Assembly: GCA_039932715.1 (NCBI GenBank)
Contig: JBDTPN010000014.1
Span: 13,193 to 77,192 of the forward strand
Direction: 5' to 3'
DNA from: ZC4RG30 sp039932715
Lineage (GTDB): Bacteria; Pseudomonadota; Gammaproteobacteria; Steroidobacterales; Steroidobacteraceae
Length of the DNA stretch: 64,000 nt
The notes beneath the pieces are model-generated. The model did no database searches. It was given only the letters and a program-made list of their open reading frames with translations, and was not told the DNA's origin. Numbering within the stretch: the first letter of the stretch is position 1; each line of letters opens with the position of its first letter. The position numbers were made by a program, and so were the translations under genes. Below, piece after piece: positions 1 through 8,476 of this stretch.

Positions 1-1231
1 TGGCCCAGGGTTTGTTGGTGGTGCCGATATCCATCCAGCCATTGGCCGTATCCATGCCTGTCAGGTGCATGCCGTGGCAGGTGGCGCAGGTGCGCTTGGT
101 AGGATTGCCCAGGCCCACGGTGTTGAGATGCATGGAGTCGCGGATCCAGAACGTGCGGAACATGTAGACATCATGGCCGCGCTGAATGGACTCGCGCGCG
201 GCGTTGCGCGCGTTTTCTGCGACGTCAGTGCCACGCGGCAGGGTTTTCCATTTGTTCTCCATCGGGATCACCCAGCGCGTGGTGTTGTTGCCCAGCACGC
301 CGGCCTCGCCCTTTTCCAGCGCCTGCGGACCCAGCCCTGATGGGCCATCCGGTTCCACCAGGCTGCCGGCGCGCGCATCACTGGCTTGCGCCACGTACAC
401 ACGCGACTCGAAATCGAAGATGGCATCCAGCTGCGCGCGCGTCAGCGGCGTGGATTTCTGCAGATGAGTGGCGGCGGCATCCTGTGCCTGCACGCGCAGG
501 CTGGGAAAGCGCGCGTCGGCCATCAGGTTCATCACTGACGGTCGGCCCGTGTCTGGATCGCGCGATGCGGGCAGGCCGTTCTTGCCGATGAACGGCAGCA
601 CCCCGAAATTCTCATGCGTCGTGAACTTTGTATTGGCCAGCGGCCGGGGCCGGCGATAAACGGAAATCCGTGGCTGGGGTGACGTGAGGCCATAGACCGC
701 ATTGGTGTTGCAGCCGGTGGGGTCGCGCACCACCTCGATTGTAAATTCCGGATCGATGGCCTTGCCGTCTGCGTCGCGCGGCGGCCAGGGAAGCGCGATG
801 CGTACCAATCCGCGCTGCAGCAGCAACGAATGCGAGGCTTCTTCCTGCTGCGGCAGGTTGGGACAATTGGATCCGTCCGTCGCAGCAAACAGCGGGTCGC
901 GCCCCTGGCTGGCAGTCCAGCGCTGCCGCGCGGATTCGGCCGTAAAGCTCATCGCATAAGCGGGCTGGTGGCAGGTCACGCAAGCGCGTCCGTTTTCACC
1001 CAGTGGCTCGAAGAATGGATGCCCCTTGGTTTCCAGCGGTGCGCCACTGAGCAGCACGCGCAATGAACCCAGGCTGTTGGTGTAGTCCACTGTCGAAGGA
1101 AACTGGCGACCGTCCCCCGGCCCCCACCAGCGGTTAGGCGTATCTGCGGCAGTGGCAGGGGGTAGAGCCAGCGCCGCGCACAGCGTAACGACTGCAGCCC
1201 AAAGGCTGATGAGGGTCCGGGGTTCGGTCAC
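1..1231 (-). CDS. Di-heme cytochrome c / cytochrome c peroxidase-like protein (3' end outside window)
   Basis: The reading frame starts at a GTG 7 bases after the TonB-receptor stop and stays open to the window edge, giving at least 410 residues. Residues 1-28 form a signal peptide (hydrophobic core, then ATA/AD). Two heme motifs are visible: CVTCH about 80 residues in, and CATCH near the window edge. Between them are signatures of periplasmic di-heme cytochrome/MauG-like proteins, such as an NCPN segment and the sequence SVYRRPRP. I infer a periplasmic electron-transfer or peroxidase-like role. It is probably co-transcribed with the TonB receptor and so under the LacI-type site at 3421. The C-terminus is missing and the true substrate is unknown. 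No in-frame ATG occurs near the start, so the GTG is favoured. Confidence 0.8.
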   Translation of the reverse strand, partial: MTEPRTLISLWAAVVTLCAALALPPATAADTPNRWWGPGDGRQFPSTVDYTNSLGSLRVLLSGAPLETKGHPFFEPLGENGRACVTCHQPAYAMSFTAESARQRWTASQGRDPLFAATDGSNCPNLPQQEEASHSLLLQRGLVRIALPWPPRDADGKAIDPEFTIEVVRDPTGCNTNAVYGLTSPQPRISVYRRPRPLANTKFTTHENFGVLPFIGKNGLPASRDPDTGRPSVMNLMADARFPSLRVQAQDAAATHLQKSTPLTRAQLDAIFDFESRVYVAQASDARAGSLVEPDGPSGLGPQALEKGEAGVLGNNTTRWVIPMENKWKTLPRGTDVAENARNAARESIQRGHDVYMFRTFWIRDSMHLNTVGLGNPTKRTCATCHGMHLTGMDTANGWMDIGTTNKPWA

Positions 1232-1238
1232 TTCCTGG

Positions 1239-3383
1239 TCAGTCTCCGAAATTAATCCGTACGCGCGCGCCGTACTGCATGGGCGAGCCGTAGATGATGC
1301 CGCCGGTGGCGCTGGTGGAGTTTTGGATCTGCGAGGCCACCCAGGTCTTGTCAGCCAGGTTCGATACGAAGGCCTCGACGGTCCAGTGGCCGCCGCTGTT
1401 CCATGTCAATCGTGCATCCCACAGGCTGTGCGCGGGCACGATGGTGGCGGCGCTGGGGAACGGCGTGGCCAGCTGTTCATCCACATGCGACCACTGAATG
1501 CGCGGCGTCAGCGTTCCGTTGGCCAGCTGGAATACATATTCCGCGCCGGCGCTGAGTGTCCAATCCGGCGAGAACACCAGGCTTGAGCCCTTCGGTACCA
1601 ACTGCTGCGCGTTGGTCGATGTGTTGACGATGGTGGCGTCCTCGGCAAACGTCGCGTCAAGCCAGCCGATCCCGGCGTTGAAGCCAAAGCCGCCAAAGCG
1701 CCCCTGCATTTCGAGCTCGGCACCCCATGCCTGGCCGGAGGCGGCGTTCTGCGTCAACGGTAGCGCGTTGTAGAGGCTGGAGAGCTGGATGTCCTTATAG
1801 TCCGAGTAGAACACCGCGCTGTTGACGCGCAAGTGATTGTCGAGCGCCGTCGACTTCACGCCCAGTTCGTAGACGAGATTGGTCTCGGGATCGAAGTCGG
1901 GCGTGCCCAGCGTGAGGTTCACGCCGCCGGCCTTGTAGCCCTTGGATATGGTCCCGTAGAACATCGAGTCGTCTTTCCAGTGATAGTTGGCGCCGACCTT
2001 GCCTGTGACTTCATCCGACTTGGCCGGAGGGCCGATGCGATCCGTGCCCGGTGGCAGCGGTGGGCCAGGCAGGGCAATGCGGTTGTAGAGCTGCTCGTCT
2101 TGCGAATAGCGTAGTCCGCCGATCAGCTCCAACTCTTTCGTGACGAAGGCATTGACCTGGCCGAACACGGACTTCGAAGTGTTGTTGGCCTCGGTGATGA
2201 TGGTCGAGGTGGAGCTCACGAAGTCGGTGGTGTGGCGGTTATCGCGCAGCAGCGTGACCGGCACGTCCTCGTCGAGGTAGAAGGCACCCGCGACCCATTG
2301 CACCGGACCCTCGTGCGTGGATATGAGGTTCAACTCGTAGGTCCATGTGACGAAGCGCGTGCTGGCGAACGCTACGCGGCCGACGTTGGCCGTCGGCGGC
2401 TGCGGCAAAGCGGTGGCGGTGCGGTCGCCATCGGTCTGGTCGCGCGTCTGCCCATCCTGCCAAGAGGCCTGGAAGCGCAGGTCCATGCCATCGGTGAGGC
2501 TGTACCGCAGTTCGCTGCTGGCGCGCTGGCCTTCCTGCGTCATGAACGAGAGGGCGTCCTCCTCGATGACGAAGGGATCGGTGGATACAGTGTCGCCGCG
2601 ACGCTTGACCGCGTTGTTGTCGGTCTTCCAATCAAAGTGCTCGTAGAACCAATTGGTCTTGAGGCGTCCGTCAAGGAAGTTCCACGCAACCTGCAGGCGC
2701 TGGGAGTCGTTGGACATGTCGCCCGGCTGGCTGGGGCTGGGGCCGATGTTGTCGGTGAAACTGTCGCGCGTCTCGTGGATGGCCGCGACGCGCACGGCAA
2801 AGTCGTCGCTGAAACCCAGGTTCACCGCACCCAGCGTGCGCCACCAGCCGTAGTTGCCGAAGGTCATATCGGCACTGCCGGAGTAGTCGTTGAAGCGGGG
2901 ATCCGGAGTGCGCACATACAACGCACCACCGGTGGAATTCTGGCCCGTCAGCGTTCCCTGTGGTCCGCGCAGCACTTCCACCGAGGAGATGTCATAGAAC
3001 GACTGGCCGATGAACTGTTCATGCGGGATCAGCTGGCCGTTGATGTAGTACGCGACACCGGGACTGGAAGTCGGTGCCGACTGCGCGATACCCACACCGC
3101 GGATATTGACGAAGGCCGAGCGGTTGTACTGATTGACGACGATGGAAGGTGCGACGTTCTGTATGCCGCTGAGGTCCGTGACGCCGCGGCGGGCTAGTTC
3201 CTCGCCGTTGAAGACCGTGGCCGAGATCGGAACATCCTGCAAGTTCTGCGCCCGGCGCTCGGCCGTGACGGTGATTTCCTCAAGTGTGTCGTCTTCAGCG
3301 GCGCGCAGCGCCGGGGCGGAAATGGCCAGAGCCACTGCGCAGGCTACGGACAGGCGCACCGAGGTTTGGCTGGAGGCGAACAT
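1239..3383 (-). CDS. TonB-dependent outer-membrane receptor
   Basis: This 714-residue protein should import a substrate across the outer membrane using TonB energy. A signal peptide of about 28 residues ends in ALRA. It is followed by a TonB-box-like EEITVTA and a plug domain (VPISATVFNGEEL, VNIRGVG, EVLRGPQGTL) and then a long beta-barrel rich in aromatic residues. It ends in INFGD rather than with the usual terminal aromatic. The length is normal for the family. The ATG has a GGGGA ribosome-binding site five bases upstream. A LacI-type operator lies 38 bases upstream of the start, and a di-heme cytochrome gene follows 7 bases after the stop, so the two are likely one operon. Neighbouring esterases suggest a plant-derived ligand, which is inference. 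Confidence 0.95.
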   Translation of the reverse strand: MFASSQTSVRLSVACAVALAISAPALRAAEDDTLEEITVTAERRAQNLQDVPISATVFNGEELARRGVTDLSGIQNVAPSIVVNQYNRSAFVNIRGVGIAQSAPTSSPGVAYYINGQLIPHEQFIGQSFYDISSVEVLRGPQGTLTGQNSTGGALYVRTPDPRFNDYSGSADMTFGNYGWWRTLGAVNLGFSDDFAVRVAAIHETRDSFTDNIGPSPSQPGDMSNDSQRLQVAWNFLDGRLKTNWFYEHFDWKTDNNAVKRRGDTVSTDPFVIEEDALSFMTQEGQRASSELRYSLTDGMDLRFQASWQDGQTRDQTDGDRTATALPQPPTANVGRVAFASTRFVTWTYELNLISTHEGPVQWVAGAFYLDEDVPVTLLRDNRHTTDFVSSTSTIITEANNTSKSVFGQVNAFVTKELELIGGLRYSQDEQLYNRIALPGPPLPPGTDRIGPPAKSDEVTGKVGANYHWKDDSMFYGTISKGYKAGGVNLTLGTPDFDPETNLVYELGVKSTALDNHLRVNSAVFYSDYKDIQLSSLYNALPLTQNAASGQAWGAELEMQGRFGGFGFNAGIGWLDATFAEDATIVNTSTNAQQLVPKGSSLVFSPDWTLSAGAEYVFQLANGTLTPRIQWSHVDEQLATPFPSAATIVPAHSLWDARLTWNSGGHWTVEAFVSNLADKTWVASQIQNSTSATGGIIYGSPMQYGARVRINFGD

Positions 3384-3420
3384 AAGTATCCCCGATTTGC
3401 GGATCTGGCTGGATCCCTAA

Positions 3421-3434
3421 TGTAAGCGTTTTCA
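3421..3434. promoter_or_regulatory. LacI-family operator upstream of the TonB receptor
   Basis: TGTAAGCGTTTTCA matches TGnAAnCGnTTnCA, the pseudo-palindrome with a central CG typical of LacI/GalR regulators, at every fixed position. It lies 38 bases before the receptor start. Four other good sites of the same form occur in the first 14 kb, around the lacI-type gene at 7465. Confidence 0.75.
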
Positions 3435-3473
3435 CACAGCCGGACTAAAGCGTCAAGGGGCACAACGGTGGGT

Positions 3474-4856
3474 TCAGATTCTGGCCAGCAAGGGACGGAC
3501 ATCCGTCTCGCCCTCCACGCCCATCAGGCTGTGGGCCAGATTTCTTGCCTGGGCAGGCATTGGTGGTCGGGCGGAGCGCGACAGGCAGTCGAGGAATTTT
3601 TCGGTGAGCCGGGCGTCGTCCAAAGGTCGTGCGGGACTGCCCAGCGGATCTTCCACCGTGTGATACAGCGCCTCACCACCGGCAAGGTGGATTTCCAGTG
3701 CGCCTGAAGTGGCACGTTGCCTGCCCCAGTCTTCCCTCAAGCGAAATGAAGTGCGGCCCGCCAATGCACGCAGTTGAGGATCGCCCAGGGACGCCGGTTC
3801 GAAACTCTGCAGTGTCACCGCGCCGTATTGCAGTGCCAGCGCTATGGTCCAGGGCAGGCTGAACTTGGCGTCGATGGGCGTGGCCGGCGCGCACTTGCGC
3901 GGCAGCGGTTGAGCCAGCATCGACTGCACGGCTCCGCCGTCGACAATGATGCGTTCGATGCGCGCGACATCCGGATGCAGGTGCAGCGCACACTCGATGG
4001 CCGCGTGCGTGCCGCGGCAACTGGGCCAGGGTTTGAAACTCAGCGAGTCGATATGCCAGTGCGCTCCCAGGTCGCGCAGCAGTTCCGCCGGCGAGTATTG
4101 TCCACTGGCGAACATGGCGAAGAAGCCCGCGCGACCTTCAAAAGGCGCGGAAAATCCACGAACTCCAGCCAATGCGAGACGCGCACAGTCCACAGCAGCC
4201 TGCGCCGGAAAAGCCTCGCGCACCGCACGAATCGTCGAGTCAGCGCTGTGGATGATCTCGCCACTGCAGCTGTTCTGCAGCAGCATCAGCGACCATGCAT
4301 CCAGCATCTGCCGTGGTGAAAGCCCCAGCAGGCGTCCCGCGCCCGCCACCGCGCCCATGGCGCCCAGTATGGGTGGTGGATACCAGCCACCCGCCTCGAG
4401 CGGACGCTGCAATGACAGCGCCAGCCGGCAACTGATGTCGCATCCCACCGCAATCGCCGCGATCAATTCGGTGCCCCGAACGGGCAAGGGCGAGCACTCA
4501 GCCAACGCCAGAACTGCTGGAATCAGAGAAGCATTGGGATGCACCGGTGCCCCGTCAAAGGCGTCTTCGTAGTCGAGCGCATGCGCCATTGCGCCGTTGG
4601 CCAACGCTGCGCGCTGGGCCGTGGTGCGCAGGCCGGTGCCGAGTATTGATGCGCTGGCCGCACCCTGGAATGTTCCGGCCAGATCGATGAACGGGCGCGC
4701 CTCCGGGGCAAGCGCGCTGGCTGCGCTGATCACACCGATGGCATCCAGAAGTGCGCGCTTGGATGCGTGCACCGTGGTTGCTGGCAGGGACGCATACGTT
4801 CGCTGCGTCACGTGCTGGGCGAGCGTCATCGACAGGCTGGCTTCCGCGGACGTCAT
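3474..4856 (-). CDS. MmgE/PrpD family protein
   Basis: The 460-residue protein belongs to the MmgE/PrpD family, which includes 2-methylcitrate dehydratase, cis-aconitate decarboxylase and iminodisuccinate epimerase. The conserved segment AHALDYEDAFDGAPVHPNAS (about residues 82-101) and the central helical GAMGAVAGAGRLLGLS stretch support this. A longer frame reaches 4892, but that would place the LacI-type operator at 4876-4889 inside the coding sequence. The ATG at 4856, preceded by CAGGG, is therefore preferred. It is divergent from the MFS gene at 4910. I infer that it acts on a small cytoplasmic carboxylic acid imported by that transporter. PrpD proper is less likely because no prpB or prpC is nearby. 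Confidence 0.85.
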   Translation of the reverse strand: MTSAEASLSMTLAQHVTQRTYASLPATTVHASKRALLDAIGVISAASALAPEARPFIDLAGTFQGAASASILGTGLRTTAQRAALANGAMAHALDYEDAFDGAPVHPNASLIPAVLALAECSPLPVRGTELIAAIAVGCDISCRLALSLQRPLEAGGWYPPPILGAMGAVAGAGRLLGLSPRQMLDAWSLMLLQNSCSGEIIHSADSTIRAVREAFPAQAAVDCARLALAGVRGFSAPFEGRAGFFAMFASGQYSPAELLRDLGAHWHIDSLSFKPWPSCRGTHAAIECALHLHPDVARIERIIVDGGAVQSMLAQPLPRKCAPATPIDAKFSLPWTIALALQYGAVTLQSFEPASLGDPQLRALAGRTSFRLREDWGRQRATSGALEIHLAGGEALYHTVEDPLGSPARPLDDARLTEKFLDCLSRSARPPMPAQARNLAHSLMGVEGETDVRPLLARI

Positions 4857-4875
4857 GGGGGACCCTGCTATAGTT

Positions 4876-4889
4876 TGCAAGCGCTTACG
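4876..4889. promoter_or_regulatory. LacI-family operator between MmgE/PrpD and MFS genes
   Basis: TGCAAGCGCTTACG differs from TGnAAnCGnTTnCA at one fixed position. It sits in the short divergent gap between the MmgE/PrpD start at 4856 and the MFS start at 4910, so one bound repressor could control both. Confidence 0.72.
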
Positions 4890-4909
4890 CATGGGGATTC
4901 TGGCAAAAA

Positions 4910-6244
4910 ATGCGCAATGAAGTACGGGCCGGTTCGATTCAGCAGGGCATAGCCGCCAAGGTGCGCTGGAGGCTGGCGCTGCCCTGCATCCTGTTCATGC
5001 TGATGAGCTCGCTGGATCGCGCCAATATCAGCTTCGCCGCGGCGCGCATGAACGCCGACCTCGGGTTCTCGCCCACGCAGTATGGTTTCGGCGCTGGCAT
5101 CCTGTTCGCAGGCTTCCTGCTTGGGCAATACCCCAGCCTTTGGCTGCTGCAGAGGGTGGGCATGCGTCGCTGGATTGCCTGCTGCGCGCTGTTGTGGGGA
5201 TGCTCCGCCGCTGCGCTGGGACTGATCCACGGACACACCTCGTTCTACATGCTGCGCGTACTGATCGGTGCAGCGGAGGGCGGGCTGGCGCCAGGCATCG
5301 TGTTCTATCTCAGCCAGTTCGCCACCGAGCGTGAGCGTGCGCAGACGTTCACGCTGCCCATGCTGGCCATCCCGTTGTCGGTGGTCATCGGGGGGCCGCT
5401 GTCCGGATGGCTGCTGGGCCTCGATAACTTGCCCATGCCCAGCTGGCGCTTCATGTTCTGCGCCGAGGCGCTGCCTGCGCTGCTGCTGGGTGTGGCCGCA
5501 CTATTCTGCTTTCCCAATCAGCCGGCCGAGGCGCACTGGCTGGATCAGGACGAGCGCCGCTGGCTCGAGGCCAACGCTGCGCGTCGCGCCGACGCGCGCC
5601 ACAACGACTGGAGCGTTCTGCGTCAACCATTGATCTGGCTTTCCGGACTGCTGTGGTTCTGCCTGCTGTCCAGTTCCTACGGCTTGATCTTCTGGCTGCC
5701 GCAAGTGATCCACTCTCTTACCGGCCTCGCGCCCATGGGCATCGGCGTCATCACCGCCTTGCCCTGGGTGGGCGTGGCCATCGGCATGTATGCCAACGCC
5801 ACACACTCGGATCGCACCGGTGAGCGTTATTGGCATATCGCGTTGCCGGCCCTGCTGGCCGCCGTGGCACTGATGGCCGCATGGCAGTTAGGCGCGGGCG
5901 CGCTGGCGCTGGTCGCATTGCTGGTGCTGGGTCTGGGGCTGGGCAGCTCGCAGGGTGCGTTCTGGGCGCTGCCGACGCAGCTGCTGAGTTCTTCCGCCTT
6001 CGGCGTGGCCGTAGTGGCGATCAACATCGCCGGCAGCGCCGGCGGCCTCGTAATGCCACAAGTCATGGGCTATGCGCGAGAACACAGCGGTGGCTATGGC
6101 GTGCCTACGGCGCTGGTGGTGGGCGTGCTGGCCGTTGCAGCCGCGCTGGTCGCGGCGATACGCATCACTTACCGCCGCGAGCTGGACGCGCTCGCGGTGA
6201 GTGGCAACTCACACCGTGCCGTCGAATCCCAGCGGCACGCGTAG
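4910..6244 (+). CDS. MFS transporter, anion:cation symporter (ACS) type
   Basis: The 444-residue protein has about twelve membrane segments and the ACS-family layout. An early LDRANISFA motif (about residue 36) follows the first helix, and an FLLGQYPSLWLLQRVG stretch and an AEGGLAPG motif follow. ACS members carry organic acids such as hexuronates, phthalate or tartrate. The gene is divergent from an MmgE/PrpD gene and shares its operator, so the two probably act on the same carboxylate. Its 3' end overlaps the convergent P450 gene by 36 bases. Confidence 0.9.
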   Translation: MRNEVRAGSIQQGIAAKVRWRLALPCILFMLMSSLDRANISFAAARMNADLGFSPTQYGFGAGILFAGFLLGQYPSLWLLQRVGMRRWIACCALLWGCSAAALGLIHGHTSFYMLRVLIGAAEGGLAPGIVFYLSQFATERERAQTFTLPMLAIPLSVVIGGPLSGWLLGLDNLPMPSWRFMFCAEALPALLLGVAALFCFPNQPAEAHWLDQDERRWLEANAARRADARHNDWSVLRQPLIWLSGLLWFCLLSSSYGLIFWLPQVIHSLTGLAPMGIGVITALPWVGVAIGMYANATHSDRTGERYWHIALPALLAAVALMAAWQLGAGALALVALLVLGLGLGSSQGAFWALPTQLLSSSAFGVAVVAINIAGSAGGLVMPQVMGYAREHSGGYGVPTALVVGVLAVAAALVAAIRITYRRELDALAVSGNSHRAVESQRHA

Positions 6245-7408
6245 CGCGCCGATCTCCGGAAAGCGCGTAGGCACGATGGTTCCGGTCACGTGAAAGCCGC
6301 GCGGCGTGTGATGGAGCAAGGCCTCGAGCGCTACACGCAACTCCAGGCGCGCCAGTGCAGAACCCACGCAGGTGTGCGGCCCACGACCAAACGCCACCGA
6401 GTCCTTCATGTTGGGTCTGCCCAGGCGAAATTGCGATGCATCCTCGAACACACTGTCGTCACGGTTGGCAGATGCATAGACCAGCGCGATGGGCTCGCCT
6501 GCCGGAATGGTGCGGCCATGCAGTGTCACGTCCTGCTTCGCAGTGCGGGCGAAGCCGCGATAGGGCGTATACAACCGCAGGAATTCCTCGATGGCAGCTT
6601 CCGCCAATGACGGATCGGCGCGCAGCTGCGCCTGCAGTTCGGGGTGACGCGAAAGATGCACGGCTATGGAGCCGATCACCACGGTGGGCGCAATGATGCC
6701 CACCACCAGCACCTGGCGTATTGTGCCGACGATCATTTCATCTGGCAGCGGCTGTCCGTCGACGCGCGCCGCCAGCAGCGCGCTGGTGGCGTCCTCAGTC
6801 ACGTTCAGCGGATGCAGCTTGCGATCCGCAACCACGGCGCGCGCCATTTCGTACAGTCGCAGGCTGGATTCCTGCGTGGCAGGAATGTCATTCGATTGCA
6901 CGGCGATGTTGTAGCGTCGGCCAACGTCCGCCAGCACGGCTGCGAGTTCCTCTGGCAGGTTCATCCACGCGTTGAACACACGAATGGGCATGCGCGCGGA
7001 GAATTCCTCGCAGATATCGCCGCCGCCCTTGGCCGCCATGACCGACAGCAGTTCGTCGCAGATGGAACGGATCACAGGTTCGTAACGCGCGACGCGCGCC
7101 GGGCTCAGCAGCGGCGCCAGCGCGCGACGATAGGGAGTGTGATCGGGTGGGTCCAGGTGCAGCGGTGGCCGCCGGCCGGTGAACGCAACCTTGGGTACGA
7201 CGTTCTGTTTCGAAGTGATGTACAGGCTGCTGTCCGTTGCAGCCTCGACCACATCGGCGTGGTGCATAAGGGCCCAGAAGCCACCCCAGGCATCACTGTG
7301 GGCCACGGGGCATTCGCGCCGCAGCCGCGCATAGACGGCATGCGGACTATCGAAGTCTTCAGGCTCAAGCGGATCGAAGTCCTGACCCATGGCCATAGTG
7401 TATGGCAT
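6209..7408 (-). CDS. Cytochrome P450 with atypical I-helix
   Basis: A soluble bacterial P450 of up to 399 residues. The heme-binding loop FGRGPHTCVG places the axial cysteine near residue 347. The K-helix ExxR is EFLR, near residues 275-278. The expected I-helix (A/G)Gx(D/E)T motif is replaced by VGIIAPT at about 236-242, so the acid-alcohol pair used for oxygen activation is absent. Three ATGs (7408, 7396, 7390) are possible. The first lies only 3 bases from the operator, so a later one is plausible. It diverges from the LacI-type regulator, suggesting co-control. No ferredoxin or reductase partner is adjacent. The substrate is unknown. Confidence 0.92.
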   Translation of the reverse strand: MPYTMAMGQDFDPLEPEDFDSPHAVYARLRRECPVAHSDAWGGFWALMHHADVVEAATDSSLYITSKQNVVPKVAFTGRRPPLHLDPPDHTPYRRALAPLLSPARVARYEPVIRSICDELLSVMAAKGGGDICEEFSARMPIRVFNAWMNLPEELAAVLADVGRRYNIAVQSNDIPATQESSLRLYEMARAVVADRKLHPLNVTEDATSALLAARVDGQPLPDEMIVGTIRQVLVVGIIAPTVVIGSIAVHLSRHPELQAQLRADPSLAEAAIEEFLRLYTPYRGFARTAKQDVTLHGRTIPAGEPIALVYASANRDDSVFEDASQFRLGRPNMKDSVAFGRGPHTCVGSALARLELRVALEALLHHTPRGFHVTGTIVPTRFPEIGALRVPLGFDGTV

Positions 7409-7411
7409 GGA

Positions 7412-7425
7412 TGCAAGCGCTTGCA
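7412..7425. promoter_or_regulatory. LacI-family operator, perfect palindrome, P450/lacI divergent promoter
   Basis: TGCAAGCGCTTGCA is its own reverse complement and matches TGnAAnCGnTTnCA at every fixed position. It lies between the P450 start (7390-7408) and the regulator start (7465). This suggests autoregulation together with repression of the P450 gene. Confidence 0.82.
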
Positions 7426-7464
7426 GTACTTTCGTTCCGGCGCGCAGGATGCTGCACTAGTGGC

Positions 7465-8469
7465 ATGACCAGTTCCAAGCACCCCATACCCAAACTGGAC
7501 GACGTGGCCAACCGCGCCGGCGTCTCCACCGCTACGGTCTCGCGGTTCTACAACAACCCCGAGCTTGTTGCCCCAGCCACTGCCGAACGCATCCGCGAGG
7601 CCATCGATGCCACCGGCTACGTGCCCAATCTGATTGCCGGGGGCCTGGCGTCCAACCGCAGCCGCCTGGTTGCCGTGCTGGTGCCGGAAGTGGCGCAGTC
7701 CATCTTCAACGACACCATCGAAGCCATGTGCGCCGAACTCACGCTGGACGGGAACACCGTGATGCTGGGGCTGACCGGATCAGACAACAGCCGCATGCGC
7801 CCGCTGGTTGAGGCGGCGCTGGCCCGCCGCGCCGACGGAATAATCCTGACCGGCATCGTTACGGACTCCGATACCCGTGAGCGGCTGCGTCAGCGCGACG
7901 TTACGGTGATCGAGACCTGGGGCGTGCCGGATGAACCCATCGATATCGCGGTGGGATTTTCACACCTGGCAGTGGGGCGCGACATCGCACGTTTTCTGCT
8001 GGGCAGGGGCTACATGCGTCCACTGCTCACCGTCGCCGCTGGCGCACGCGCGCGCCAGCGCCGCGACGGTTTCATCGACGAATGGCGCGGCGCCGCGCTG
8101 GTGCCGCCCGAGGTGCTCGAGGTACCCATACCGACGCGTTTCGGGCATGCGCGGCTGGTGTGGAGGCAGATGTCGCAAATGGCACAGCGGCCCGACGTGA
8201 TTGTCTGCGGCTCGGATGTGCTGGCCCAGGGCGTGATAATCGAAGCGCAGGCCGCCGGGGTTCGCGTGCCGGAGCAGATGGCAGTAATGGGTTTCGGCAA
8301 CCTCGCGATCGCCGGCGACATGCGGCCGTCAATCACCACCGTGGATGTGGATGGTGCGCGCATCGGCAGGGAGGCAGTGTCGGTGCTGCGCCGTCGTGCC
8401 GCGGGCGAGAAGATCACTGAGCACATAATCGATGTCGGATTCAGGCTCATCGCGCGCGAGAGCGCGTAA
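7465..8469 (+). CDS. LacI/GalR family transcriptional regulator
   Basis: The 334-residue protein opens with a LacI helix-turn-helix (LDDVANRAGVSTATVSRFYN, about residues 11-30). A hinge helix with AGGLAS follows, its leucine being the residue that family members insert at the central CG of the operator. A periplasmic-binding-protein-like effector domain (LVPEVAQSIFND onward) completes it. A longer frame starts at 7402 but would overlap the operator, so ATG 7465 is chosen. Five good operator-like sites around it suggest a local regulon covering the TonB receptor, transporters, P450 and secreted hydrolases. The effector is unknown. LacI proteins usually bind sugars, but the regulated genes are not classical sugar genes. 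Confidence 0.95.
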   Translation: MTSSKHPIPKLDDVANRAGVSTATVSRFYNNPELVAPATAERIREAIDATGYVPNLIAGGLASNRSRLVAVLVPEVAQSIFNDTIEAMCAELTLDGNTVMLGLTGSDNSRMRPLVEAALARRADGIILTGIVTDSDTRERLRQRDVTVIETWGVPDEPIDIAVGFSHLAVGRDIARFLLGRGYMRPLLTVAAGARARQRRDGFIDEWRGAALVPPEVLEVPIPTRFGHARLVWRQMSQMAQRPDVIVCGSDVLAQGVIIEAQAAGVRVPEQMAVMGFGNLAIAGDMRPSITTVDVDGARIGREAVSVLRRRAAGEKITEHIIDVGFRLIARESA

Positions 8470-8476
8470 ACGAAAG

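Noticed and set aside
2232..3197. Long plus-strand open frame of 321 codons
   Set aside because: It is antisense to the clear TonB-receptor gene and has no recognisable domain; GC-rich sequence creates such shadows.
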